A stretch of 64,000 nucleotides of DNA, from NCBI RefSeq assembly GCF_003762905.1, contig NZ_RJKS01000005.1:62001-126000 (forward strand), read 5' to 3'. This document shows positions 8,501 through 15,457 of the stretch, piece after piece. The position numbers were made by a program, and so were the translations under genes. The first letter of the stretch is position 1. The number at the start of each line of letters is the position of its first letter. The stretch is from Curtobacterium sp. ZW137. GTDB lineage: Bacteria > Actinomycetota > Actinomycetes > Actinomycetales > Microbacteriaceae. Below the pieces are notes generated by a model. The model was given only the letters and a program-made list of their open reading frames with translations. It was not told the DNA's origin and searched no databases.

Positions 8501-9533
8501 CCGGGCGGGACTCGCCCTCCGGCAGGGGCAGCGGGACCGCGACGTCACCGTGCTCGTCGGCGAAGACGACCAGGCGCGGCATGTCGCTCCGCTTGGCGGA
8601 CTCGCCGGAGCGGCGCCACATCGCGGCGGTCCGGGCGCGTTCGCCGAGCTCGGCGCCGAGCACCCGGGCGAGCGCCGTGACGTCCGGAGCGACGCGGCGC
8701 GCGTGCAGCGGGCCGTCGAAGGTGCGGTCCATCCGGGTGTGGGGCAAGAGGTCGAACCACGCCCAGTCCTCGTCGCGGTCGGCGGGGAACGCGGCGGCGA
8801 GCTGGAGGTCGTCGGGGGAGTGCATCGCGGCCAGTTGGGCGGCGAGGGCGCGGGCGACGTCGAGCACGGCGGCCCGGTCACCCACGACCGAGACGTCCCC
8901 GGCGTCGTCGAGCGCGACCGACACCGGCATCGCGCGGACGGTGCCGTAGTGCTCGGCGACCTGCTCGAGCTCGACGAGCATCAGCGGGTCGAGCGGCTGG
9001 ACGGGGTTCTGGTCGGCGGGCACGGTGAGGTCGAGCCACCGCACGTCGCCGGTGCCGACGCGGGCACGCAGGAAGTCCCCGTGCTGCCGTCGGCGTTCCC
9101 AGAGCCGGGCGGGGTCGCGCACCAGGCGGGTGAGGGTCTCCGGCGCGGGGTCGACGTGCTCGGCGCGTTCGCGGACCTCGCGGGCGCGGTCCCGGAGGTC
9201 GCTCCGCAGCTCTTCGAGGTAGTCCAGGTAGCGCTCGCGCTGGGTGCGACGGTTGCGCACGGCGTTCCCGCGCTGGGTGAACGCCATGCCGAGGCCGCCG
9301 ACGAGCGCCACGACGAAGACCAGTGCTGCGACGACCATGAGCACCGGGTTGTTCCCGCGGAGCACGACCATCATGACGACGGAGGACACCGCGCCGACCA
9401 CCGGCAACAGGGACTGCAGCGGCAGCCCGCCGCTCGGACCCTCGGGGAGCTGGGGCGGCGGTGCGAGCTGTTCGGCGTCGGGGCGGACGAGCGGCGTCGT
9501 GATCCGCGCCGGGCGGTGGACGATGCGGTTCAC
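5568..9533 (-). CDS. eccC: Type VII secretion ATPase EccC (fused EccCa-EccCb)
   Basis: Motor ATPase of the ESX/T7SS machine, which recognises and pushes WXG100-type substrates. The 1321 residues start with two membrane spans (about 41-58 and 64-85), then three FtsK/SpoIIIE-type ATPase domains. Walker A motifs are GATGSGKSEML (about residue 498), GAPGSGRTTFL (about 838; Arg replaces the invariant Lys) and GDTASGKTALL (about 1118). The first domain has the Walker B LVLVIDEFGEL. A degenerate second site is common in EccC proteins. The GTG start at 9533 overlaps the stop of the upstream ParA-like gene. All domains are in one chain, unlike mycobacterial ESX-1. Confidence 0.93.
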   Translation of the reverse strand: MNRIVHRPARITTPLVRPDAEQLAPPPQLPEGPSGGLPLQSLLPVVGAVSSVVMMVVLRGNNPVLMVVAALVFVVALVGGLGMAFTQRGNAVRNRRTQRERYLDYLEELRSDLRDRAREVRERAEHVDPAPETLTRLVRDPARLWERRRQHGDFLRARVGTGDVRWLDLTVPADQNPVQPLDPLMLVELEQVAEHYGTVRAMPVSVALDDAGDVSVVGDRAAVLDVARALAAQLAAMHSPDDLQLAAAFPADRDEDWAWFDLLPHTRMDRTFDGPLHARRVAPDVTALARVLGAELGERARTAAMWRRSGESAKRSDMPRLVVFADEHGDVAVPLPLPEGESRPEDLRTTVVHLVSDRLHEPSDVRVRITATSTEDGRTDLLVVDARDVAEGEPAPVQSAVCDRVEPTVMTAVARGLAPLRLSADAEERTESSAAIGIAELIGTDDVTALDTARTWRPRAPRDFLRVPIGVDDFGAPLLLDLKESAQLGMGPHGICIGATGSGKSEMLRTLVLGLAVSHPPEDLTMILVDYKGGAAFAPFARLPHVAGLIDNLADDPQLTRRARSSIAGEVRRRQELLRDAGSSPSITHYRELRTRRPELPPMPHLVLVIDEFGELLTAEPDFVDLLLTIGRIGRSIGIHLLLSSQRIEAGKLRGLDTYLSYRLGLRTFSEAESQVVLDTGDAFHLPAVPGYGYLKVDTSVYTRFRAGYVSGPVEDAAPSPNDVETTPEPFELPVYNTLTVEDDSPAEATLDSPDVGRSVVDEAVERLGEGEGSTTPVWLPPLPTRLALGAVLDANAPADTTGLRLPLGLLDDPVRQRQAAWQVDLTLGGGHAAVIGAPGSGRTTFLRTVATSIALTKTPRQVSVYGMDLAGGGLSRIEGFPHVGGVATRSDRNRLLRLIEELQAMIRQRETVFRVHGIDSLPMLRARHAEGRVPELGSADVVLLVDGFSAMRTEFEELEDAFGDLLQRGGSFGIHVVVALTRWNELRLAVQPLIGQRFELRLNDPADSTIARAAAATLKAGEPGRALTGDELFAQIALPLLDDVDDDDIGDELDALARRAATSWEGPAAAPIRLLPESFDPAELPDPLDTPDTVPFALRQDTMGIVAFDPALDQHLLVFGDTASGKTALLRGLAAGFMDRATPDELVLAFMDVRGGAAAGTPDEYLGGHAANGRDARALATAIAGELEARAAGTTTGPRPRIVVLVDDYDIVASAGTDPLSPLLPYLPSARDLGLHVVLTRPVAGAARAMYDTVLQSVRDAGATGLVMSGERSEGQIYPKVYAEQFPAGRGRLVRRGTAPRIIQVAHFPTADQRGGSDAP

Positions 9534-10396
9534 CGAGGTGCTCCCGTCGGGCGTCGGGTGGCGTCGACGGCCGCGTCGACGAGTGCGGCCGTCAGGTGGA
9601 CGAGACCGGTGCGGAGCGCGGCGGACCGGACCCGGCGCGGGTCGGTCACGGCCGGGTCGTGCGGCACGGGGAGCACACGGACGTGGTCCCAGGTCTCCGC
9701 GGTGCGGGCGGCGCGCTGTCCCTCGCCGGTGACGTCGACCGGGACGACGACGACCTCGGTCCCCGTGGCGTGGGCGCGGACGGCGTCCGCGTGGGACACC
9801 GCGGCCTCGATCGCAGCACGGTCGGCGGCGCAGACGAGTGCGACGACGTGTGCGTCCTCGGCCACGGCGCCGAGGTCGACGAACGGCGACCGTCGGCCCC
9901 AGTCACCGACGACGACGTCGAAGAACCGGGCGATCGGGTCGACGGCGTCGGCCCACTCGTCGGGCGAGGCCGCCCGGTCGGGGAAGGAACCGTGCTCCGG
10001 CCCCACGCCGCCGACCCGCAGCACGTGCAGTCCGGACGGCGCGAGCGCCAGCCCGTCGGTGGCCTCCCACGACGCACGGGCCCCGGCCCGGAGCGCAGAC
10101 GGCGGCGTCGCGCCCTCGAGCGGTGTCCCCGCGTACCGGGCGAGCGACCGGTTGCCGGCGGCACCGTCGACCCCGAGCACCCGCCCGGGACGCCGCCGTG
10201 CGAGCACCGTGGCGACGGCGGCCGCGGTCGCCGAGCACCCCGTCCCGCCGGCGAGGGAGGTGAACGCGATCCGGCGGCTGGTGGGAACACCCTGCCGGAT
10301 GGCCCGGTGCGCGTCGTCGAGTTCGCGGGCGCCCCCGGCGGTGCTGCCGAAGAACGCCCGGACGAGTGCGGGGCCGGCGTCGCGGAGGTCGACCAT
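9530..10396 (-). CDS. ParA/MinD-like protein with degenerate P-loop (T7SS locus)
   Basis: A 288-residue ParA/MinD-fold protein between eccD and eccC. The P-loop region reads IAFTSLAGGTGCSATAAAVA, then LGVDGAAGNRSLA in place of the usual ParA second-strand motif. The canonical KGGxGK(T/S) lysines are Ala and Cys, so ATP hydrolysis is uncertain. ParA-like proteins are frequent T7SS companions. The ATG at 10396 starts 2 nt after the eccD stop, and the stop overlaps the eccC GTG. The gene at 4647-5237 shows the same lysine loss. Confidence 0.7.
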   Translation of the reverse strand: MVDLRDAGPALVRAFFGSTAGGARELDDAHRAIRQGVPTSRRIAFTSLAGGTGCSATAAAVATVLARRRPGRVLGVDGAAGNRSLARYAGTPLEGATPPSALRAGARASWEATDGLALAPSGLHVLRVGGVGPEHGSFPDRAASPDEWADAVDPIARFFDVVVGDWGRRSPFVDLGAVAEDAHVVALVCAADRAAIEAAVSHADAVRAHATGTEVVVVPVDVTGEGQRAARTAETWDHVRVLPVPHDPAVTDPRRVRSAALRTGLVHLTAALVDAAVDATRRPTGAPR

Positions 10397-10398
10397 GC

Positions 10399-11766
10399 TC
10401 AGAACGTCTCCAGGAGTGCGGCGAACAGCCCGAAGGTCCCGAGCAGCAGCGGGAGCGCCACCACGACGGCGATGGTCTCGAGCGCGTTGCCGATGGAGCG
10501 GAGCCGTGCGCGCTGGTGTGCGGCGGGCCGGATGCCGGCGAGGAGCGCGGCCACGACGGCCAGCCCCGCGAGCACCAGCACGACGATCGTCGGGGACGCC
10601 GTCGCGTGGTCGAGGAGCCCCACGACCGCGGCGACGGTGACCGCGGACCAGAGCAGCACACCCTGCAGTGCGAGCGGGAACGCCCGGGTGCGGAGCGCGG
10701 TCACGACGACCGTGACGACACCGAGCGCGATCGCCCACGGGTCCTCGGCGCCGAGGAGTGCGGCACCCGCCATCGCGAGCGGTGCGGCGACGGCGGCGGT
10801 CACCCAGTCGAGCGAGCGGTAGGCGTCGTCGAGCGCGGAGACGACGCGCGGGCGACCGACGAGCCCGCCGGCGCCGACCTGGTCGTCGAGCCCGGTGAGC
10901 CCGGCGGAGGACATCGCGGCGGACGGCAGCAGGCCGCAGGCGACGAGGGAGGCCACGGCGACGACGCCCCAGCCGGCCGCGGGCACGGCCGGGGTGAGCC
11001 ACGTGAGGACACCGACGGCGGGGAGGACCACGCCGACGACCGCGGCGAGCCCGACGGTGCGCATCCGCTGTCCGATCCCGAGGCCGATGCCGAGCGCGAT
11101 CCACGCCCAGATGACCACGAACGCCGCGAGCATCGCCGCGCTGTCGGCGGCGCGGGCCATCAGCGGCGCACCGGCGAGGCCGACGGGCAGCGCCATGCCC
11201 GCGGACGCTGCGGTCAGGACGATCCCCGTCCACCGGGCACCGGCACGCCCGGCGACGACGGCCGCGAGCGCGAGCACGAGCGCGGCACCGAGGACGACCG
11301 CGGGCAGGACGACGGGCGACGGGGCCTGGTCCTGTGCGGCACGCAGCACCCACCGCGCGCTCAGCGCGATGACCGCCAGCGACCCCAGGAGACTCGATGC
11401 CGTGCCGACGGCGGCCGCGGCGACGGACTGCCGTGCGGCGTCGCCCCAGGTGTCGTCCCGGCGACCGAGCGACTCCGCGACCACGTCGGTGACGTCGCTC
11501 ACCTCGGGTGGCGGCGGTGCGTCGGCGCGACGGACCAGGTGCAGGACCTCACCGTCGGCCACCGACTGGTCGGATGCGCCGGCGCCGAGCGAGAGTTCCT
11601 CGCCGGTGATGCGCACCAGGGTGACCGGGTGCGCGCTGTCCGCCACCGGCTCGTCGAGGATGTCGACGAACCGGGGGAGCAGCCCCGCGAAGGGCTCGTC
11701 GGACGCGACGACGACGTCGGCACGGCGAGCGGCCCCGACCACGGTCACTCGGGTGAAGTCGGTCAC
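10399..11766 (-). CDS. eccD: Type VII secretion integral membrane protein EccD
   Basis: Predicted channel-forming T7SS component, 455 residues. A cytosolic ubiquitin-like (YukD) domain occupies roughly residues 1-90 (VTDFTRVTVVG to VLHLVRRAD). About eleven hydrophobic spans follow from residue 130 onward, for example VGTASSLLGSLAVIALSA and LLLGTFGLFAALLETF at the end. The GTG at 11766 overlaps the upstream stop (GTGA), so it is preferred to a longer His/Arg-rich frame. Domain order and length fit EccD. It sits in the operon between the small membrane protein and the ParA-like gene. Confidence 0.88.
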   Translation of the reverse strand: MTDFTRVTVVGAARRADVVVASDEPFAGLLPRFVDILDEPVADSAHPVTLVRITGEELSLGAGASDQSVADGEVLHLVRRADAPPPPEVSDVTDVVAESLGRRDDTWGDAARQSVAAAAVGTASSLLGSLAVIALSARWVLRAAQDQAPSPVVLPAVVLGAALVLALAAVVAGRAGARWTGIVLTAASAGMALPVGLAGAPLMARAADSAAMLAAFVVIWAWIALGIGLGIGQRMRTVGLAAVVGVVLPAVGVLTWLTPAVPAAGWGVVAVASLVACGLLPSAAMSSAGLTGLDDQVGAGGLVGRPRVVSALDDAYRSLDWVTAAVAAPLAMAGAALLGAEDPWAIALGVVTVVVTALRTRAFPLALQGVLLWSAVTVAAVVGLLDHATASPTIVVLVLAGLAVVAALLAGIRPAAHQRARLRSIGNALETIAVVVALPLLLGTFGLFAALLETF

Positions 11767-12086
11767 GGTGCCTCCGGGGCGTCGGTGCTGGTCGGGTCGG
11801 TGCTGGTCGAGCCGGTGCTGGTCGACGTCGACGGGGCGGTCGAGCTGACGATGCCGCTCGTCGTCGCCTGCTGCGCGGCCTGCTTCGCGAGGGCGGTGGT
11901 CACGAAGGAGTACCCGAGGCACCCGACCCCCACCACCGCGGCGAGCACCACGCTGCCGATGAACCGCCGGACGTTGTCGTTGACCTGCCGGCGGTCCGCG
12001 AGCCGCCCGAGCACGAAGGCCTGCCGGAGTCGCCGACGGTGGGTCGCGACGCTCTCCAGCAGGACGGCGTCACTGTTCCGTGGCAC
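11763..12086 (-). CDS. Small single-span membrane protein, T7SS locus (possible reduced EccB-like subunit)
   Basis: 107 residues with three parts: a basic cytosolic N-terminus (HRRRLRQAFVLGRLADRR), one membrane span (about 43-65; IGSVVLAAVVGVGCLGYSFV), and a Ser/Thr/Pro-rich external tail ending STDPTSTDAPEAP. The basic-stretch-plus-single-span plan resembles the N-terminus of EccB, but the large periplasmic EccB domain is absent. The GTG start overlaps the preceding gene by 17 nt. I infer a structural T7SS role from context only. Confidence 0.6.
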   Translation of the reverse strand: MPRNSDAVLLESVATHRRRLRQAFVLGRLADRRQVNDNVRRFIGSVVLAAVVGVGCLGYSFVTTALAKQAAQQATTSGIVSSTAPSTSTSTGSTSTDPTSTDAPEAP

Positions 12087-13167
12087 GGTGCACCCGCTCT
12101 CGTGTCGTCTGGTCCATCTCGGTCGCGTCCGCCACCCGGCTGAACCCGATGTCGTCGAGCACGTCGGCCAGCTCGCGCACCGGGTCGCGGTCGGAGCGCC
12201 GGCCGAACGGCAGCACGAGCGCCGGGATCCGCGGGCGTCCGGCGACGACGGCGCCGAAGCGCTCCGCCATCGCAGCGGGGTCGAGGCCGAGGTCGCGGAC
12301 GGCCGGCGCGCCGAGGAGCATCGCGACCGGAGCCGGCGGCGCCTGCAGGACGGGGGACTGCAGCAGGTCGGAGCGTCCGGGTCGCCGCATCACGAGTGCG
12401 AACAGCGGGAGCTGCGTCGCCGCGAGGCGCCCGAGCACCTGCGGGACCGCGGCGATCCGCATCGCTGTCACCGGGTCGCCGATCGGCCCCGCGGACACCA
12501 GCCCGGTCGTCAGTTCCTCGACCCCGTGGTCGGTGCGCTGCGCGGTCACCGTCGACGCCGAGCCGGGGCCGATCACGACGAAGCGCGTCGAGGTCGGCAT
12601 CCGGTCGCGCGCCGCCGCGGTCAGGTCGTGCCGGCTCCACGGGCGACCGGCCGGTTCGTGCGTGCCCCAGCCGGTGGGCGCTGCGCCGGCGAGCTCCGTC
12701 GCGACGAGCTCGGCCGTGCTGCCGAGGATCGTCTCCGCTGCCGCACGGTGCCGCACGGACACCGAGACGACGAGCTGTTCCGCGTCCGCCGGTTCCGGCC
12801 GGAGGTACGGCACGGCGACGTCGTCGACCGACGTCGGCGGTCCGAGGACGACGGCGTCGGTGAAGGCGTCGAGCCGCCGACCGTCGAGGCCGTTGCGCAG
12901 CCCGTCCTGCCCGCGCACCACCCAGGCACCGCCGGTGTCGACGAGGTACTGCCGGAACGGTTCGGTGAGCCGGGAGAGTCCGTCGGTGACGAGGATCGGG
13001 CGAGCGCCCTCGGCCGCCGCCCGGCCGAGCAGGTCGAGCCGCCCGACGCCGAGGTGCACGACCGCCGCGCGGCTCTCGATGCGCACCGAGCCGTCCCCGA
13101 CCGAGTCGGCGAGGGGGTGCTTCGCGACCAGGTGCGCGTCCGGGTCGTGCCCGCGTGACCGGCTCAT
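12070..13167 (-). CDS. DUF6177-like protein, T7SS locus
   Basis: A 365-residue cytosolic-looking protein with no membrane span or signal peptide. From memory, it resembles the DUF6177 family found beside actinobacterial type VII loci; I cannot confirm this by search. Visible segments include RFVVIGPGSASTVTAQRTDHGVEELTTGLV and PIGDPVTAMRIAAVP (both split here for length: RFVVIGPGSAS, then TVTAQRTDHGVEE). The ATG at 13167 overlaps the FHA gene stop (ATGA). Position between the FHA gene and the membrane subunits suggests a machine-associated or regulatory role. Biochemical function is unknown. Confidence 0.6.
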   Translation of the reverse strand: MSRSRGHDPDAHLVAKHPLADSVGDGSVRIESRAAVVHLGVGRLDLLGRAAAEGARPILVTDGLSRLTEPFRQYLVDTGGAWVVRGQDGLRNGLDGRRLDAFTDAVVLGPPTSVDDVAVPYLRPEPADAEQLVVSVSVRHRAAAETILGSTAELVATELAGAAPTGWGTHEPAGRPWSRHDLTAAARDRMPTSTRFVVIGPGSASTVTAQRTDHGVEELTTGLVSAGPIGDPVTAMRIAAVPQVLGRLAATQLPLFALVMRRPGRSDLLQSPVLQAPPAPVAMLLGAPAVRDLGLDPAAMAERFGAVVAGRPRIPALVLPFGRRSDRDPVRELADVLDDIGFSRVADATEMDQTTRERVHRATEQ

Positions 13168-14216
13168 GCGGCACCACCGACCCGGTCGAGCCGGAACGCG
13201 TGGTCACCGATCCGGACGGTCGCGCCGGGTTCCAGCACGACGTCCGCTCCGGGGACGAGGTCGTCGAACGAGCCGTCCGTGTGCACGACGGTGGTGCCGT
13301 TGGTGGACGCCAGGTCACGGATGCGGACGACACCGTTCTCCTGCACGAGCGCGGTGTGGGTCTTCGAGAGCGTGCGGGACAGGTCGGGCACCGCGATCGT
13401 CGTCACGCCCGCTTCTGCCTCGGGGTTCCGGCCGACGACGCAGGTGGTGCGGAACCAGTGCACGGCACCGGTGTCGAAGGTGAGCACGGTGGCGTCCAGC
13501 GGGACGGGGTCGGCGTCGACGCCGGAGGTGGGCACGGACGGGACGGGACCGCCCGCGAGACGTGTGGCGTCGAGACCGACCGGCACCGGTCCTCCCGTCG
13601 GGGTGGGCGTGTGGGGCCGGACCCCCGCAGCCGCCGCTGCCCCGTACGTCATGCCGAGCTGGTCGAGGGCCGGCGACAGCGGGTCGCGACCCGCACGGAG
13701 CGACGCGGTGACGGTGCCCGTGGCGCGGGCCCACGGGCCCCCGTCGCGGGGTCGGTGCCGACCGCGCAGCCGTCCGACGGCGGCAGCCGGGCCGCATGCG
13801 AGCGCGTCGTCACCGTCGACGACGCGGGTCGCCATCACGAGTCCGCCGGGTCCACGACCCGTCCTGGAGGCTCGGATCACCACCGCGACGGCCGTCACGA
13901 CGAAGCCGAGGACGGCTCCGGCGATCGAGGTGCCGACCGCGTCCGAGCGGGGGACCGCCGTGTGGGCGAGGAGGAAGAGGCCGGCGCCGAGCGCCGCCCC
14001 GATCAGGCAGACGAGCACGTCGAGGCCGCGCGCCGCCGTGACCGCGCCGGCGGACGCGGGGACCACACCGCGGAACGGGTCGAACTCGACCGACCCGACG
14101 GTCCGGCCGATCAGCACGCCGCAGTCCGTGCAGAACCGCTGCCCGTGCGTCGTCGCCGCCCCGCACCGGCCGCACGTGAGGACCGGTACCACGGTCTCCA
14201 CCACGATCGTCGACAT
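13164..14216 (-). CDS. Zinc-ribbon / RDD-like membrane / FHA-domain protein (T7SS locus)
   Basis: A 350-residue multidomain protein, first gene of the minus-strand secretion operon. A zinc ribbon comes first (CGRCGAA...CTDCG, about 15-35). An RDD-like pair of spans follows (about 65-125, RGLDVLVCLIGAALGAGLFL). After a proline-rich linker, a C-terminal FHA domain has VVGRNPEAE, SKTHTALV and DLASTNGT, the usual phosphothreonine-binding signature. The ATG at 14216 is preceded by GGAGGTG 6 nt upstream, so the longer frame to 14297 is rejected. FHA domains often link T7SS assembly to Ser/Thr kinases. No kinase gene is in view. Confidence 0.8.
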   Translation of the reverse strand: MSTIVVETVVPVLTCGRCGAATTHGQRFCTDCGVLIGRTVGSVEFDPFRGVVPASAGAVTAARGLDVLVCLIGAALGAGLFLLAHTAVPRSDAVGTSIAGAVLGFVVTAVAVVIRASRTGRGPGGLVMATRVVDGDDALACGPAAAVGRLRGRHRPRDGGPWARATGTVTASLRAGRDPLSPALDQLGMTYGAAAAAGVRPHTPTPTGGPVPVGLDATRLAGGPVPSVPTSGVDADPVPLDATVLTFDTGAVHWFRTTCVVGRNPEAEAGVTTIAVPDLSRTLSKTHTALVQENGVVRIRDLASTNGTTVVHTDGSFDDLVPGADVVLEPGATVRIGDHAFRLDRVGGAA

Positions 14217-14291
14217 CGCCCCCACCTCCCATCGGCTCGTCCGATCATGGCAGAGACCGGCGACCTCCGGGATCGAGAACGGTGTCGGGTG

Positions 14292-14317
14292 CAACACGCC
14301 CGGTGTTGGTCTAGGCT
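14292..14317 (+). promoter_or_regulatory. Candidate promoter and operator for the WXG100/toxin operon
   Basis: CAACAC-GCCCG-GTGTTG (14292-14308) is a 6-5-6 inverted repeat immediately before a -10-like TAGGCT (14312-14317), 57 bp upstream of the first WXG100 start. A repressor bound there would cover the -35 to -10 spacer. No good -35 is seen. The divergent FHA operon begins 75 bp to the left, so the region may control both. Confidence 0.4.
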
Positions 14318-14374
14318 GCGTTGCATCCGGCGTCCCCCGGACCGGGGGTGGGGAACGACAGAAAGAGGCATGCG

Positions 14375-14710
14375 ATGAAGTTCGCGATGGGGGCTCAGGT
14401 GCTCACCAACCTGACCAAGCAGACGTCCAACGCATCCGGCGACCTGGGCACGCTCGTGCACCGGCTCGCGGATTCCGCCGAGCCGCTCCAGGGCCGGTTC
14501 AACGGTGCCGGTCGCGCCGCCTTCGACCGCTTCAAGGGGCAGACCGACTCGATCGCGAACGAGCTGAACGGCGCGCTCGCGAGCGTCCTGCAGGGTGTGT
14601 CCGGCATGGACCGTTCCTTCCAGGAAGGCGACCAGGACATGGCCCAGTCGACGACGTCGGCCGAGGGCAGTGCCAACTTCGACGCGGCCCGCTTCAGCGG
14701 CCGCGCCTGA
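14375..14710 (+). CDS. WXG100-family protein (ESX-type substrate or partner)
   Basis: A 111-residue helical protein, the size and composition of a WXG100 secretion substrate. The turn between helices reads FNGAGRAAFDRF in place of the classical W-x-G (F-N-G here). A C-terminal polar stretch follows. The ATG at 14375 has GAAAGAGG 6 nt upstream. A frame opening at 14321 has no ribosome site and begins in promoter sequence. It is the first of three small ESX-like genes leading into the toxin, so it is probably a co-secreted partner. Confidence 0.75.
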   Translation: MKFAMGAQVLTNLTKQTSNASGDLGTLVHRLADSAEPLQGRFNGAGRAAFDRFKGQTDSIANELNGALASVLQGVSGMDRSFQEGDQDMAQSTTSAEGSANFDAARFSGRA

Positions 14711-14731
14711 TCTCACGAGGGGAAACAGATC

Positions 14732-15052
14732 ATGAGCAACGGTGGCAACCAGGCAGACCGTCGTGACTACGACGTCGCCGCATCGCAGAACGCCCAGGAC
14801 AACTTCAACGCGGTCGCGTCGCAGCTCGAGTCGCTGATCGCCCAGCGCGACAGCGACGTGAAGGCCGCGATGGCCGACTACCAGGCCGACGGCGTCTCGG
14901 ACGAGTACCACGCGAAGGAACAGCGCTGGAACTCCGTCGCGAACGAGGTCAAGTCGATCATCGCGACGCTCCGCAGCTCGCTGCAGTCGAACGACGAGTC
15001 GGCGCAGTCGGCGATCAGCAAGGCGAAGTCCGCCGTCGGCAACATCGGCTGA
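14732..15052 (+). CDS. WXG100-like small helical protein
   Basis: 106 residues forming two predicted amphipathic helices: NAQDNFNAVASQLESLIAQR and KEQRWNSVANEVKSIIATL. The connecting turn is ADGVSDEYHA, so the canonical WxG is not obvious. The family assignment rests on size, helical pattern and operon position. The start at 14732 follows GAGGGGAAACAG and lies 21 bp after the previous stop. It is probably one half of a heterodimer with a neighbouring small protein, which would carry the toxin to EccC. Confidence 0.7.
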   Translation: MSNGGNQADRRDYDVAASQNAQDNFNAVASQLESLIAQRDSDVKAAMADYQADGVSDEYHAKEQRWNSVANEVKSIIATLRSSLQSNDESAQSAISKAKSAVGNIG

Positions 15053-15054
15053 CG

Positions 15055-15438
15055 ATGGCGAACGGATGGCGGGTCGACCCCGCGGGGGTCGAGCGTGTCC
15101 TCACCGCGGTCGCCGACCGGACGACGACGATGTCGACCGCGCTCGGCGGCTCCGAGGACGGATCGGTCAAGGGCGTCGACACGGTCGTGCAGGCGGCGGC
15201 GACAGCCGCGCAGTCGCAGGTGATCGGCGAGGCCATCGCGGGGTTCTTCGAGCACCGCAAGGCCACGCTCACCGGCATCCAGAACCGGGTGCGCGCATCG
15301 CTCCTCGGGGCTTCCGGGGCGACCGCCGCCATCAACGAGGGCGACGAGGCCATGGCGGCCACGACGCAGTCGAACGCCGTGTCCGCGGCGTCGAACGGGG
15401 ACTTCTCCGCGTTCGACGGCGCTCCGGGCGCGAACTAG
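15055..15438 (+). CDS. DUF6507-like small T7SS-associated protein
   Basis: 127 residues opening MANGWRVDPAGVERVLTAV, a start typical, from memory, of the DUF6507 family (W-x-I/V-D-P-x-G-V) found beside actinobacterial T7SS effectors. The rest is Ala-rich and helical (AAATAAQSQVIGEAIAGFFE), with a polar tail. It starts 2 nt after the previous stop and ends 19 nt before the toxin start. This suggests equimolar expression and a chaperone or co-substrate role for the toxin. Family assignment is tentative. Confidence 0.65.
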   Translation: MANGWRVDPAGVERVLTAVADRTTTMSTALGGSEDGSVKGVDTVVQAAATAAQSQVIGEAIAGFFEHRKATLTGIQNRVRASLLGASGATAAINEGDEAMAATTQSNAVSAASNGDFSAFDGAPGAN

Positions 15439-15457
15439 CAGGGGGAACCACAGCGCG

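Noticed and set aside
4647..14216. Divergent phage or ICE origin for the T7SS block
   Set aside because: No integrase, att-like repeats or tRNA edge, and base composition is like the neighbours.
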